A stretch of 64,000 bases of DNA from Clostridium sp. CAG:411 (GCA_000437275.1 FR899719.1:24907-88906); one strand, 5' to 3'. Numbered from the stretch's first letter, positions 8,363 to 16,688 are shown. The notes: generated by a model from the letters alone, not told the origin. Program-made: numbers and translations.

Positions 8363-9139
8363 TTAACCTGCAATAAAGTCGTATTCTCCCTCTGGAATAA
8401 ACACAGGATTAGTTGTAGTAGGAACTTTAGCTTTATTACTATTAAGATTAGCAAGTTCCTGTTGTTGTTTTTTATAAACACTGCCATATTTGGAAAAGGA
8501 AGAATTGTAAATTTCATATTCCGATAACAATTTTGAGAACCACAAAGGTGTGGAATTTGTTATTTTTACTTCCATTAAATGTGTTTGGTCATCAAATAAT
8601 AGTTTACCATGGCTACCATGTTCTAAATGTAAATCTTCTGTTCTGCTTCGGATATTGGTATCAAAAGTAACACGAAATTCTGAGTCCTCTTTTCCGAATA
8701 GAGCAATTCTTTCATAAGCAAGAAGCAGTTTTGGGGATAAATCATAGAGTGATAAGAAATAATCCATCTCATTTAGAATCTGTGTGGATTCAAAGGGTTG
8801 GATACCAGAATTCAAATAATCGTAAGCTTGTTGAAGTGGAAGCTCAATACGTCGTTTGTTAACGATTCTGTCATACTTTTTCTTTATTTCAAGAAAAACA
8901 GAATCGGAAATACTTGGGGTTCCATAGCTTCTTAAACGCAATTTTTCTTTGTAAGCAGGCTTTTCGATTGAACGTCTTATAAGTACGTTATCTGCTGTGT
9001 CATAATAAATATTGCTTATGGTGTGCTTCCCAAATTGGTCAATTTCCATGTGATTTAGTAATCGTTCCAGAAATTGGTCATACTTTTCTTTGGTAAGTTT
9101 GTATTTTTTTTCCACTCGGTTAAATACTGTTTGTGCCAT
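8363..9139 (-). CDS. VTC-domain (polyphosphate polymerase-type) protein
   Basis: A soluble 258-aa protein of the CYTH/VTC triphosphate-tunnel fold. N-terminal 'RVEKKYKLT', 'SNIYYDTADN', 'KEKLRLRSYG', 'VFLEIKKKYDRIVNKRR' and 'LMEVKI' supply the basic and acidic tunnel residues expected of the family. Yeast Vtc4 polymerises polyphosphate from ATP; bacterial homologues are mostly uncharacterised. AAGGAGG lies upstream of the ATG. First gene of a two-gene minus-strand unit with the DUF4956 gene; tRNA-Thr lies upstream on the same strand. Confidence 0.87.
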   Translation of the reverse strand: MAQTVFNRVEKKYKLTKEKYDQFLERLLNHMEIDQFGKHTISNIYYDTADNVLIRRSIEKPAYKEKLRLRSYGTPSISDSVFLEIKKKYDRIVNKRRIELPLQQAYDYLNSGIQPFESTQILNEMDYFLSLYDLSPKLLLAYERIALFGKEDSEFRVTFDTNIRSRTEDLHLEHGSHGKLLFDDQTHLMEVKITNSTPLWFSKLLSEYEIYNSSFSKYGSVYKKQQQELANLNSNKAKVPTTTNPVFIPEGEYDFIAG

Positions 9140-9457
9140 AAATAAATCCTCCTTGTTAGTCGTGAGCGGTTCTCCTGCGTGCTGTTCTAGATATACCGCT
9201 GTTAATTTGTATTACTGTTTGAGCGTGTATAGATAGTTGTCTTCTGATCGTATCTTCAGTAACCAATCCAAATGTTTCTTTCTTATCTAAAAATCAAAAT
9301 AGTTACCAAATCCTTATATTAGCTAGGTTGGAGAAATAAAAATGGGTGTTTTCTCCTAAAAAAATAATACCAATGTTGTTACCTTCATTGATATTAACTA
9401 AAAAAATAACCATTCAAATGTATGTAATAACTTGGATTTTTATCGAATAATAAAAAC
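9140..9457. other. Leader/spacer between tRNA-Thr and the VTC gene (about 320 nt)
   Basis: No open gene is seen. A hairpin (GGAGAAA 9330-9336 with TTTCTCC 9350-9356) has no T run on the minus strand, so no clear terminator separates the tRNA from the VTC gene. No known riboswitch consensus was recognised, and no strong promoter was found directly before the VTC gene. Confidence 0.4.
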
Positions 9458-9530
9458 AGCTGCTAACGGGAGTCGAACCCGTGACCTCCGCATTACCAAT
9501 GCGACGCTCTACCACCTGAGCTATAGCAGC
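9458..9530 (-). tRNA. tRNA-Thr (anticodon GGT)
   Basis: A complete cloverleaf on the minus strand. A perfect 7-bp acceptor stem (GCTGCTA/TAGCAGC), D arm GCTC..GAGC, anticodon arm with loop TTGGTAA (anticodon GGT, reading ACC/ACT), and T arm ACGGG-TTCGACT-CCCGT. Base 73 is U and CCA is not encoded, so the 3' CCA must be added. Confidence 0.97.
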
Positions 9531-9582
9531 ATTATTACTGTCCAAGAAAGAATTGCTCGAACACCTAAAAGTATACATTAAT

Positions 9583-9612
9583 ATTATACAATATGCAAGC
9601 TTTTTTTAAGAA
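9583..9612 (-). promoter_or_regulatory. Candidate promoter for tRNA-Thr
   Basis: On the minus strand, -35 TTCTTA (9612-9607) and -10 TATAAT (9588-9583) are 18 nt apart. The -10 is perfect and the -35 weak. The predicted start lies about 45 nt before the mature tRNA. Confidence 0.5.
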
Positions 9613-9694
9613 AATTTTACGTGTTTATTAGATTGATTTAAAAAAATTTACATGAAATTGAAAAAACTTATTGTAGAAGGGGGGGATACATGTA

Positions 9695-9723
9695 TTGGTT
9701 TTTTGGGAAAAGTGTGTTAGAAT
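9695..9723 (+). promoter_or_regulatory. Promoter for the unknown two-gene unit
   Basis: The -35 TTGGTT (9695-9700) and extended -10 TGT-TAGAAT (-10 at 9718-9723) are spaced 17 nt, about 55 nt before the first start codon. Confidence 0.6.
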
Positions 9724-9783
9724 AAGAACAGTATGGGTAAAAAGGAAAATTACTGAACGAGAACTAAAAGGGGAAATGACAAA

Positions 9784-10866
9784 ATGGCAAATGAAATTAA
9801 GGCTGAATTTGAAGCTTATGTGAAACAATTAGCAGAGACAATTTCAAAAGAAATTTATCTAAAAGACTTAGAGGAACTTTGTAAGCAGTATATGGAGCAA
9901 CTAGAAAATTGCGAAAGTTTATATAAAACACATACAGAACAAGAAACGCAGGTGTTAGAACAAACACAGAATACGATAGGGCGAATGGATAGTTTAAAAG
10001 AGAGTCTGAGTGAGAGGCTTGGAACGATTGATTCGGAATTGAAAAAGTTTCAGGATGAGTGTGAAGTTATATTAGGAACATATTCAACACAAGTGACGGA
10101 AGTAAACGAAGAGATAAAAAAAGATTTTATGCAGGAGCTATCAGGAACCGTTGATGTTGCAAAAGAAGAGTTAGTGACTGAACTTACTGCATTAAATGAT
10201 TCATTGAAAGAAACATTGCAGGAAACGATTACGGTAGAAAATTTGCAAGATTACATTGAACAGATGGAAAAAAGCACTGCTAAAATTTCAGAAGGACTTG
10301 CATTGATACATAATGGATATGAGGATGTGTTTAAGCAGTATACCGCAGAGATGTTGGAGCATGGAACAGAGGAATGGAGCAAATTTCAGGCAGCGGTAGA
10401 AAAGCAGGTCGATCTGGCATTAGAAAATGTTGCAGATAAATTCGATTATATGTTGGAAGAACAAGGAAAAATGGTCGAACAGAAACTGCCTGACAAGCAA
10501 TCGCTGGATCAAATGTGTGAGCAAGTTACAGATATGTGTGCCAAAATTGAAACGATGCAAAATGGGTATGAGAAAAAATTGAATCGTTTAGTTAAATTGT
10601 TGGAGCGTCAGGAAAAAATTCGTCTACGTTCAGAAGCGGAAAATCGCTGGCAAAGAAAGTATATCTATCTTTTAACTGGATCCAATGTAATTTCTATTTT
10701 AATGCTTCTTTTATTGATTTTTGCAGTAAAACCTTGGAATGCAGATGTTTTAGGAGTTGGCGGAACTACAGTATTTGTTATGTTGGCAGTTATTTTCATT
10801 CTTGCATGTATTGCTCGTAAATATAAAAATAAAAAGAACAATAGCACAGAGAATAAACACCAATAG
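9784..10866 (+). CDS. Uncharacterised coiled-coil protein with two C-terminal membrane helices
   Basis: I do not recognise a family. The 360-aa product starts with about 290 residues of nearly uninterrupted charged helix with coiled-coil character (E/K/Q-rich, heptad-like leucines). Two hydrophobic segments follow at about 300-320 and 328-348, then a short basic tail (KYKNKKNNSTENKHQ). Topology is most simply a large cytoplasmic helical stalk anchored by a hairpin. AAGGGG lies 9-10 nt before the ATG. It is followed after 11 nt by a second unknown gene, sharing one promoter and one terminator. The arrangement resembles a membrane tether with a soluble partner, but no function can be assigned. 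Confidence 0.7.
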   Translation: MANEIKAEFEAYVKQLAETISKEIYLKDLEELCKQYMEQLENCESLYKTHTEQETQVLEQTQNTIGRMDSLKESLSERLGTIDSELKKFQDECEVILGTYSTQVTEVNEEIKKDFMQELSGTVDVAKEELVTELTALNDSLKETLQETITVENLQDYIEQMEKSTAKISEGLALIHNGYEDVFKQYTAEMLEHGTEEWSKFQAAVEKQVDLALENVADKFDYMLEEQGKMVEQKLPDKQSLDQMCEQVTDMCAKIETMQNGYEKKLNRLVKLLERQEKIRLRSEAENRWQRKYIYLLTGSNVISILMLLLLIFAVKPWNADVLGVGGTTVFVMLAVIFILACIARKYKNKKNNSTENKHQ

Positions 10867-10877
10867 AGGGTAATAAA

Positions 10878-11987
10878 ATGGAAGATAAAGATAAAACAAT
10901 AAAAAAACTTACATCTATGACGGAAAAAATGTATACTTCTCTGACGGGGCAAATGAAATATGGATATTATGCAATTTGGAATCCAAGATTTCAGGAGCTG
11001 AAGATGATAATGGAGGCAATGCTTGAAGATTATAGTCATTGCAAAAGGGGAAAGATATTACAAAATCATTATGATGAACTATTAAAATGCCAGAAACGTG
11101 TTTTAGAACTTCCTAGCGAGGTATTTGAGGCTGGAAATTTAGAGGCTATGGCATATGTACAGGAAGAAATGCCAAAGGCATTGCAGGAAATTCGTGATGC
11201 ACTTAAAATAGGGTTAGAGAAGTATGATCGCGTAGAGAAACGAATAGAAGAATTTTATGTTTATGAAAAAGGATTTATTAATGCAAGTAGTACATTGGTA
11301 GATGATTATAAGCATAAACTTCAAAACCGCATAAAACAAAATATTGAAAAGGTACGTCAATTTGAAGGGTTGCCAGAAGAGGAACGCCGCTACTTTATGA
11401 CACATGTATTATTTTTCGATGAGGGTAAAATTGAAAATACAATTTTGGAGTATTTGAACGAGGCAGAACAAAAGGTTGTGGCAGAAGCATTAGAGATTGA
11501 AAAGGACGCAATTGTTCTTCCGAATATGGTTGAACAGGAAGAGAGCAGAGAGTATGTTTACCAATATCGTTTGGAAAATGAAAAGTCGAATCCAAAGGAA
11601 TTAAGTATTAGTAGGAAAATTTTAAAGCAGGGAGAAATTGAAAATAAATTTGAGACATGGTTTAACAATTTATTAGGAGAGGATTCTTCTGTAGGAAAGT
11701 TGATAAATGAGGGGCATAAGATTTATGGACGTCCGATTGAAGAGCAAATGTTTACTGCAATGGAAAACGTAATTGACGGAAATTTGGGAAATTTAAAGAT
11801 GACAGAAATGATTGAGGCATATAAAGAGGAGTGTATTGCCATAAGAGAAAAGTCATTTTTAGAATTTTACGGGGATTACAAAGAAGTTGAAAATTTATTA
11901 TTTATTGTAGAAAAGGCATTGCAGATTTTCCCTGAATGGGAAACGCGTGATGTTAGTATTGCAGATATTATCTTAGGGGAATATTAA
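10878..11987 (+). CDS. Uncharacterised helical protein, partner of the preceding gene
   Basis: A 369-aa soluble protein, predicted almost entirely helical, with no signal peptide, membrane segment, or nucleotide-binding or nuclease motif that I can identify. It is acidic with many aromatic residues ('GYYAIWNPRFQELKMIMEAM', 'NKFETWFNNLLGED'). It lies 11 nt downstream of the coiled-coil membrane gene with its own GAGGG site and is followed by a terminator at 11991-12045. It therefore forms a closed two-gene unit, next to but transcriptionally separable from the YhaO/YhaN-like pair. Function unknown. Confidence 0.7.
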   Translation: MEDKDKTIKKLTSMTEKMYTSLTGQMKYGYYAIWNPRFQELKMIMEAMLEDYSHCKRGKILQNHYDELLKCQKRVLELPSEVFEAGNLEAMAYVQEEMPKALQEIRDALKIGLEKYDRVEKRIEEFYVYEKGFINASSTLVDDYKHKLQNRIKQNIEKVRQFEGLPEEERRYFMTHVLFFDEGKIENTILEYLNEAEQKVVAEALEIEKDAIVLPNMVEQEESREYVYQYRLENEKSNPKELSISRKILKQGEIENKFETWFNNLLGEDSSVGKLINEGHKIYGRPIEEQMFTAMENVIDGNLGNLKMTEMIEAYKEECIAIREKSFLEFYGDYKEVENLLFIVEKALQIFPEWETRDVSIADIILGEY

Positions 11988-11990
11988 AGA

Positions 11991-12045
11991 GGGATGCAGG
12001 AAGAGTAAGTTACTGTTATAGTGGCTGTTTTCCTGCATTCCTTTT
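11991..12045 (+). terminator. Rho-independent terminator after the unknown two-gene unit
   Basis: A 12-bp stem (11991-12002 with 12030-12041, one G-U pair) closes a 27-nt loop and is followed by TTTT. Confidence 0.75.
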
Positions 12046-12066
12046 ACTCTATCGTAGGGGATTGTG

Positions 12067-12094
12067 TTAGAGTTTAATTCTAGAATTATTCTAA
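12067..12094. promoter_or_regulatory. Overlapping palindromes before the YhaO-like gene, candidate operator
   Basis: A 14-bp perfect palindrome TAATTCTAGAATTA (12075-12088) overlaps a second one, TAGAATTATTCTA (12081-12093); TTAGA and TCTAA flank at 12067-12071 and 12090-12094. A weak -35 (TTGTGT 12062-12067) precedes. It lies 17 nt before the start codon, where a regulator could block transcription or translation. Confidence 0.4.
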
Positions 12095-12110
12095 AAGGAG
12101 ATGAATAAAA

Positions 12111-13214
12111 ATGAAACTAATCCATTGTGCGGACTTGCATCTGGGATCCAATTTAACTACAAATTTAACAGCAGAACAGGCTCAAAAAAGAAATTATGAA
12201 TTGATTGAGAATTTTGAACGTATGATTCAATATGGAATAAACGAACAAGTACATGCTATTTTACTTTCAGGGGATGTATTTGATACAGCACAGCCGCCTA
12301 TGTGGGTTGCAACAGCATGTTTGGAGTTGTTTCAGAGATATTCAGAGTTAGAATTTTTTTATTTGCGTGGAAATCATGATCGCCATTTATGGGAAAAGGA
12401 AAAAAAAGAGGGAGCATTACCTGCGAATCTTCATATGTTTGACAGAGATTGGGTCAGTTATGTGTGTGATGATATTGTAATAACAGGAGTAGAATGCAAA
12501 GGGGATTCTCTATATGAGCAGGCGAAAACATTGGACTTAGAAGAGGGGCAATTAAATATTGTTATGCTGCATGGTGCAATTACAGAGAATAATCATGCGA
12601 TAACGACAGAGGATGTAGTACCGATTGAATTATTTAGAAATAGAAATATTGACTATTTGGCATTGGGGCATATCCATTCTTTTTTTGAAGGGTATCTTGA
12701 CCAGAGAGGACGATATTGTTATAGCGGATGCCTAGAGGGAAGAGGATTTGATGAATGTGGACAGAAAGGTTTTGTACTTCTTGACTTAAAGGAAAGTCAA
12801 ATTACGACTAGCTTTATCCCTTGGGGAAAACGTAAGTTATATGAAATAGAAGTTCCTGTAGATGGTTGCATGACAACATTGGAAATTGCAAGAAAAATAG
12901 ATGGTATTTTAAAAGATAGCAAGGTGTCTGGGGAAGATTACATAAAGATATGTTTAGTGGGGCAGGTAGATGTAGAATGTGAAAAAAATAGTTTGTATTT
13001 GCAGCAAAAATGGAGTGAACAGTTTTTTTGCTTTCAGTTAGAAGATCATACAAAATTTATAATAGATTACAATGATTTTTTATTTGATGAAAGTTTAAAG
13101 GGTGAATTTGTAAGAAAAATTCAAAATATGGACTTGCCAGAAGAAGATAAAATTGCGATGATTCGATACGGAATATTGGCACTTTCCGGAGAGGAGATAA
13201 CAGAATGCGATTGA
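12111..13214 (+). CDS. SbcD/YhaO-like metallophosphoesterase (DNA repair nuclease subunit)
   Basis: A 367-aa calcineurin-like phosphoesterase with the full metal-binding set: DLHLG (D8, H10), GDVFD (D54), GNHD (N-H-D about 88-90), 'VMLHG' and 'GHIH'. The layout matches the SbcD/Mre11 nuclease family and particularly Bacillus YhaO. It overlaps the next gene by 10 nt. That gene encodes a YhaN-like ABC/SMC-type ATPase, which parallels SbcCD/Mre11-Rad50 pairs acting on DNA ends. AAAGGAG lies before the ATG. The family call is firm; the substrate is inferred. Confidence 0.88.
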   Translation: MKLIHCADLHLGSNLTTNLTAEQAQKRNYELIENFERMIQYGINEQVHAILLSGDVFDTAQPPMWVATACLELFQRYSELEFFYLRGNHDRHLWEKEKKEGALPANLHMFDRDWVSYVCDDIVITGVECKGDSLYEQAKTLDLEEGQLNIVMLHGAITENNHAITTEDVVPIELFRNRNIDYLALGHIHSFFEGYLDQRGRYCYSGCLEGRGFDECGQKGFVLLDLKESQITTSFIPWGKRKLYEIEVPVDGCMTTLEIARKIDGILKDSKVSGEDYIKICLVGQVDVECEKNSLYLQQKWSEQFFCFQLEDHTKFIIDYNDFLFDESLKGEFVRKIQNMDLPEEDKIAMIRYGILALSGEEITECD

Positions 13215-15397
13215 TTAGCTGTCACATTGAAAATTTTGGTAAATTAAAAAATGTAGATATAAATTTCCAACAGGGGTTGAACCAGATTTGCGAGAAAAAT
13301 GGTTGGGGAAAAAGTACATTTACAACATTTTTAAAAGCAATGTTTTATGGTTTTTCGAAGGAAAAAAAACGCTCCAAAGGCATACGAGAAAGAAAAAAAT
13401 ATAAGCCATGGCAGGGGGGCGTATACGGAGGAAGCATCCTTTTTGAAACAAATGGACAATACTACCAGATCGAGAGAAGCTTTGGGGAGAGTCCAAGGGA
13501 GGATCAGTTTGTTTTACGGGATGCGAAAACAGGAATGTTGTCTACTGCCTTTGATCAAAACATAGGAAAGGATTTGTTTCAATTAGATGAGGATTCTTTT
13601 CAAAAGACGATTTATGTATCTCAACTTGATTGTGCTACATTGGCAACGGATAATATTCATGCAAAAATCGGAAACCTTACACAGCAGATGTATGATTTGA
13701 ATCATTATTCAGAAGCAAGTGATCTGTTACAAAAAAAGTTAAATCAATTGACACCGAAGCGCAAAACAGGATTGTTGGCAAAATTGCAAATACAAGTGTA
13801 TCAATATCAAAACATGATTTTGGATAGAGAACGAAAAAGAAGTGAACGGGAAGAATTGCAGAGACAATATATGGAATGCAAACGGGAACGAGAAGGTGTT
13901 TTAGTAGAACAAGAAAAATTGAAAAAACAAATTTTGGAATATGGAGATAGAAAAGAAAGAGAAGCCAACTTGCTGCTTTATAAGGAATTGACTGGTCAGG
14001 AGCAGGAAAAGGAAAATGAATTAGAAAAAATCGAAGAAAATTTTACCGCAGGATTTCCAGAATTGGAGGAAATAAAACATATCATTTCTTTTGCGGAAGA
14101 GGAACAACTAGAACAAATAAAAATAGAGCAGAATCCAGTGACAGAACAGGAAGAAAAGCTGTGGAATTTTGTCTGTGAAAATTGGGAGGGGTTACCAGAT
14201 CGAGAAAGCATTAATAAATGTATGGAACAGTTGGAATATGAGGAAGGGGAAACAATACCATATCTGCTGTGGGTTGGTGTAGGGATGGCTGTAGCAGGGA
14301 TTGTCGTTTGTTTTTGGAAAGCACTATTTGGCATTTTATTATTTTTGGCAGGAATTGTATTAAGTATAATGGTGAAAAAGAAAATAATATTTATGGAAAA
14401 GGAGGAAGAAAAAACAGACGAAGACGATAGTTCTGTAAATGATATAGATATAGAAGCGTTTTTGCAGGCATATCCAATTATGGAAGAAAAGGAAGCGCAG
14501 GAACACTTATATACGTTGCAGGGAATGTTAGGAGAAGTGCTGAATCTAAAAAAACGAATAGAAGCACGAGAAAATGGGGAAAAGGTAAGAGAAATGTGTG
14601 AAAAGGAGATAAACCAATTTTTCGAAACCTATCATTTGCCTCAAGAGGAAAATAAATTAAAACAATTAAGAAAATTAGAAGGTTTGTTAGAAAAGTATTA
14701 TTCTGTTATGGAGGAGTATGAAGTTGCTCAGAAGAAAAGAGAAAGTTTCGAACGAGAGAATAAAATAAGTGAAAATGGTTCTGCTTTAGGTGATATATAT
14801 ATGGATATTCAGGATATGCAAAGAAAAATGCAGGAAGGAGAGGAAAAATTAGAACAACTGCAAGAAAAACTTACTACATTAGAGAGACAAATTGCAGTAT
14901 TAGATGAAGTTGCAGAAGAAGAACTTGCATTAAAACAAAAATTAGAGCTGCTATTTCAAACGATAGAAAAACGACAGCACCAATATGACTTGCTAAAAAT
15001 GACAAAAGATACATTACAGCAGGCAAAAGAAACGTTGACTGCAAAGTATAAAAATCCATTACAACAATCCTTTGATAAATATATAGCAGTTGTGGATGAA
15101 CAACTGTCAGGGTTATTTTCCATGGATGTTAATATGCAAGTATGTATGCAAGAATATGGGATGGGAAGGGATAGCCAAATGCTGAGTGCTGGATATCAGG
15201 ATTTGATTGGTATATGTCTTCGATTGGCTATGGTGGATGCCATGTACCAACGAGAGGTACCGTTTTTGATTTTAGATGATCCTTTTGTGAATCTAGATGA
15301 TGATAAATTAGAGGGAGCAAAAAGATTATTGAAAAAAACGGCAGAACAATATCAGATTATTTATTGTTGCTGTCAAGAGAGTAGATGTTTAGAATAA
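13205..15397 (+). CDS. YhaN-like SMC/Rad50-related AAA ATPase with internal membrane hairpin
   Basis: A 730-aa ATPase. The N-terminal lobe carries Walker A 'NGWGKST' (about 33-39); long coiled coils follow; the C-terminal lobe has the ABC signature 'LSAGYQD' and Walker B 'FLILDDPFVNLDD'. Unlike SbcC, the middle (about 352-390) holds two hydrophobic segments separated by 'FWKALFG', so the coiled-coil apex would be in the membrane, as described for YhaN-type proteins. It overlaps its nuclease partner by 10 nt. A terminator follows. Membrane-linked DNA-end processing is an inference from the family. Confidence 0.87.
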   Translation: MRLISCHIENFGKLKNVDINFQQGLNQICEKNGWGKSTFTTFLKAMFYGFSKEKKRSKGIRERKKYKPWQGGVYGGSILFETNGQYYQIERSFGESPREDQFVLRDAKTGMLSTAFDQNIGKDLFQLDEDSFQKTIYVSQLDCATLATDNIHAKIGNLTQQMYDLNHYSEASDLLQKKLNQLTPKRKTGLLAKLQIQVYQYQNMILDRERKRSEREELQRQYMECKREREGVLVEQEKLKKQILEYGDRKEREANLLLYKELTGQEQEKENELEKIEENFTAGFPELEEIKHIISFAEEEQLEQIKIEQNPVTEQEEKLWNFVCENWEGLPDRESINKCMEQLEYEEGETIPYLLWVGVGMAVAGIVVCFWKALFGILLFLAGIVLSIMVKKKIIFMEKEEEKTDEDDSSVNDIDIEAFLQAYPIMEEKEAQEHLYTLQGMLGEVLNLKKRIEARENGEKVREMCEKEINQFFETYHLPQEENKLKQLRKLEGLLEKYYSVMEEYEVAQKKRESFERENKISENGSALGDIYMDIQDMQRKMQEGEEKLEQLQEKLTTLERQIAVLDEVAEEELALKQKLELLFQTIEKRQHQYDLLKMTKDTLQQAKETLTAKYKNPLQQSFDKYIAVVDEQLSGLFSMDVNMQVCMQEYGMGRDSQMLSAGYQDLIGICLRLAMVDAMYQREVPFLILDDPFVNLDDDKLEGAKRLLKKTAEQYQIIYCCCQESRCLE

Positions 15398-15404
15398 ATT
15401 TTTG

Positions 15405-15441
15405 GAGGTGTCAGAACTTTTGTTTTGGCACCTCTGTTTTT
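15405..15441 (+). terminator. Rho-independent terminator after the YhaN-like gene
   Basis: A 13-bp stem with two G-U pairs (15405-15417 with 15422-15434), a TTTT loop and a trailing T run. Confidence 0.85.
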
Positions 15442-15474
15442 ACTTATGATTAATAAAATTTGTTTACAAAACCT

Positions 15475-15864
15475 TTATTCGTTATTTTGTGTATTGTTTG
15501 AGTTTGATAAGAAATGATTTTTCATGGCTTTAAAAGTTTCATCACTGATATAGTGCTCTACACGGCAGGCATCTTTTCGTGCAACATCTTCAGCTACGCC
15601 AAGTTGCATAAAAATAGAAGAAATAACCTGATGTCGTTCATACATGCGTTCTGCAATTTCCAAGCCCTTACTTGTTAAAGAAATACGATTGTTTTCGTCA
15701 ACTGTTACATAGCCGTCCTGTCGGAAACGTTTAATCACAACAGATACACTGGCACGAGCGTAGCCAAAATAGTTACATATATCAGTAGCTCGTACACTTT
15801 CTTGTTTTTTAGATAATACTAATATAGATTCTAAATAATCTTCCCCAGATTCTTTTATTTGCAT
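15475..15864 (-). CDS. DtxR/MntR-family metal-dependent transcriptional repressor
   Basis: A 129-aa regulator with a winged helix (about 1-65; recognition region 'ARASVSVVIKRFRQDGYV') and the helical dimerisation/metal domain ('ERHQVISSIFMQLGV', 'DACRVEHYIS') that carries the H/E/C metal ligands of the family. The C-terminal SH3-like domain of long DtxR/IdeR proteins is absent, as in MntR-sized members; the tail is N/S-rich. It is divergent from feoA, so it is probably the ferrous-iron regulator of that operon and the reader of the boxes at 16034-16114. Iron rather than manganese specificity is inferred from this context. Confidence 0.88.
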   Translation of the reverse strand: MQIKESGEDYLESILVLSKKQESVRATDICNYFGYARASVSVVIKRFRQDGYVTVDENNRISLTSKGLEIAERMYERHQVISSIFMQLGVAEDVARKDACRVEHYISDETFKAMKNHFLSNSNNTQNNE

Positions 15865-16022
15865 TGTATTAACACCTTTCTTTCATTTTCCTTCATTTGT
15901 TTATGATGACTTTCAAAAAATTAAAAATTCCCCCGTTGTTTGGTGTTGAAAGTATGACCTATTTTATTGTAACAGAATTTAAAAAAAATATCAAAAGAAA
16001 AAACCTTTTTGATAAAAAACTC

Positions 16023-16051
16023 TTGACAAAATAGTTAGTTTATTCTAACAT
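16023..16051 (+). promoter_or_regulatory. SigA-type promoter for feoAAB
   Basis: A perfect -35 TTGACA (16023-16028), 17-nt spacer and -10 TAACAT (16046-16051). The first GTTAG-N6-CTAAC box covers the right part of the spacer and the -10. Confidence 0.85.
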
Positions 16052-16114
16052 ATGGAGTGGGTGTTAGAAGTCGCTAACACCTATAAAAAAGTGGAAGGGT
16101 TAGTATAGACTAAT
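16034..16114. promoter_or_regulatory. Three tandem DtxR-type operators GTTAG-N6-CTAAY
   Basis: Box 1 at 16034-16049 overlaps the -10 element. Box 2 at 16063-16078 is flanked so that the arms extend to 8 bp (GGTGTTAG/CTAACACC). Box 3 at 16099-16114 has one mismatch (CTAAT). The same half-site and spacer length repeat in all three. This fits the TTAG-N6-CTAA style of DtxR-family sites; binding by the divergent regulator is inferred. Boxes 2 and 3 lie in the transcribed leader. Confidence 0.7.
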
Positions 16115-16137
16115 CATTTCGGAAACGGAGGTGCACC

Positions 16138-16350
16138 ATGATGCCATTAACTATGTGTAATATTGGAGAGAGTAACACGATTAAAAAAATTGGCGGAAAA
16201 GAAGAGACTAGAAAATTTTTAGAAAGCTTAGGCTTTGTTGTTGGTTCACCAGTTACGATTGTTTCAGATATTGGTGGAAACTTAATTGTAAATATTAAGG
16301 AATCTAGAGTTGCCGTAAGTAAAGAGATGGCAATTAAGATAATGATTTAA
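16138..16350 (+). CDS. feoA: FeoA domain protein (first copy)
   Basis: A 70-aa SH3-like FeoA protein ('LESLGFVVGSPVTIVSDIGGNLIVNI'), a small cytoplasmic partner of the FeoB ferrous-iron transporter. GGAGG at 16127-16131 sits 6 nt before the ATG pair. It is the first gene of the feoA-feoA-feoB unit, 18 nt from the second feoA. This copy is more divergent than the second; tandem feoA genes are common in Clostridia. Confidence 0.88.
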   Translation: MMPLTMCNIGESNTIKKIGGKEETRKFLESLGFVVGSPVTIVSDIGGNLIVNIKESRVAVSKEMAIKIMI

Positions 16351-16368
16351 AGTAGGAGGAAATTGCAC

Positions 16369-16590
16369 ATGAGTACATTGCGAAATGCCAAGGTAGGAGA
16401 CACTGTAAAAGTAAAAAAAATACAGGGTGAAGGTGCAGTCAAGAAGAGAATTATGGATATGGGCATTACAAAAGGAGTAGAGATCTTTGTCCGTAAGGTT
16501 GCACCATTGGGTGATCCGGTAGAAATTACCGTTAGAGGTTACGAATTATCTCTTCGTAAAGTAGATGCTGAGATGATTGAAGTAGAATAA
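16369..16590 (+). CDS. feoA: FeoA domain protein (second copy)
   Basis: A 73-aa FeoA with the canonical pattern 'RIMDMGITKGVEIFVRKVAPLGDPVEITVRGYELSLR'. ATG 16369 is chosen over an upstream TTG (16363) because GGAGG at 16355-16359 is 9 nt from the ATG and only 3 from the TTG. Its product should bind the cytoplasmic side of FeoB. Confidence 0.93.
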   Translation: MSTLRNAKVGDTVKVKKIQGEGAVKKRIMDMGITKGVEIFVRKVAPLGDPVEITVRGYELSLRKVDAEMIEVE

Positions 16591-16606
16591 AGAGTGTCTT
16601 TCAGCA

Positions 16607-16688
16607 AAGAATAAAAGAAATAAAAAGAAAGGAAAAAAGCAAACAAATATCTTTTATTCTTCCGTTTGCGTCTTAAAATTTTTAAGAC
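16607..16688. promoter_or_regulatory. Two inverted repeats in the feoA-feoB spacer
   Basis: AAGAATAAAAGA (16607-16618) pairs with TCTTTTATTCTT (16650-16661), 12 bp with a 31-nt purine-rich loop. A second near-perfect palindrome of 19 bp (GTCTTAAAA-T-TTTTAAGAC, 16670-16688) ends just before the feoB ribosome site. They may tune feoB translation or protect RNA ends; no promoter is evident. Confidence 0.5.

Noticed and set aside
9140..9457. c-di-GMP (GEMM) riboswitch before the VTC gene
   Set aside because: The conserved GEMM core was not found on the minus strand.
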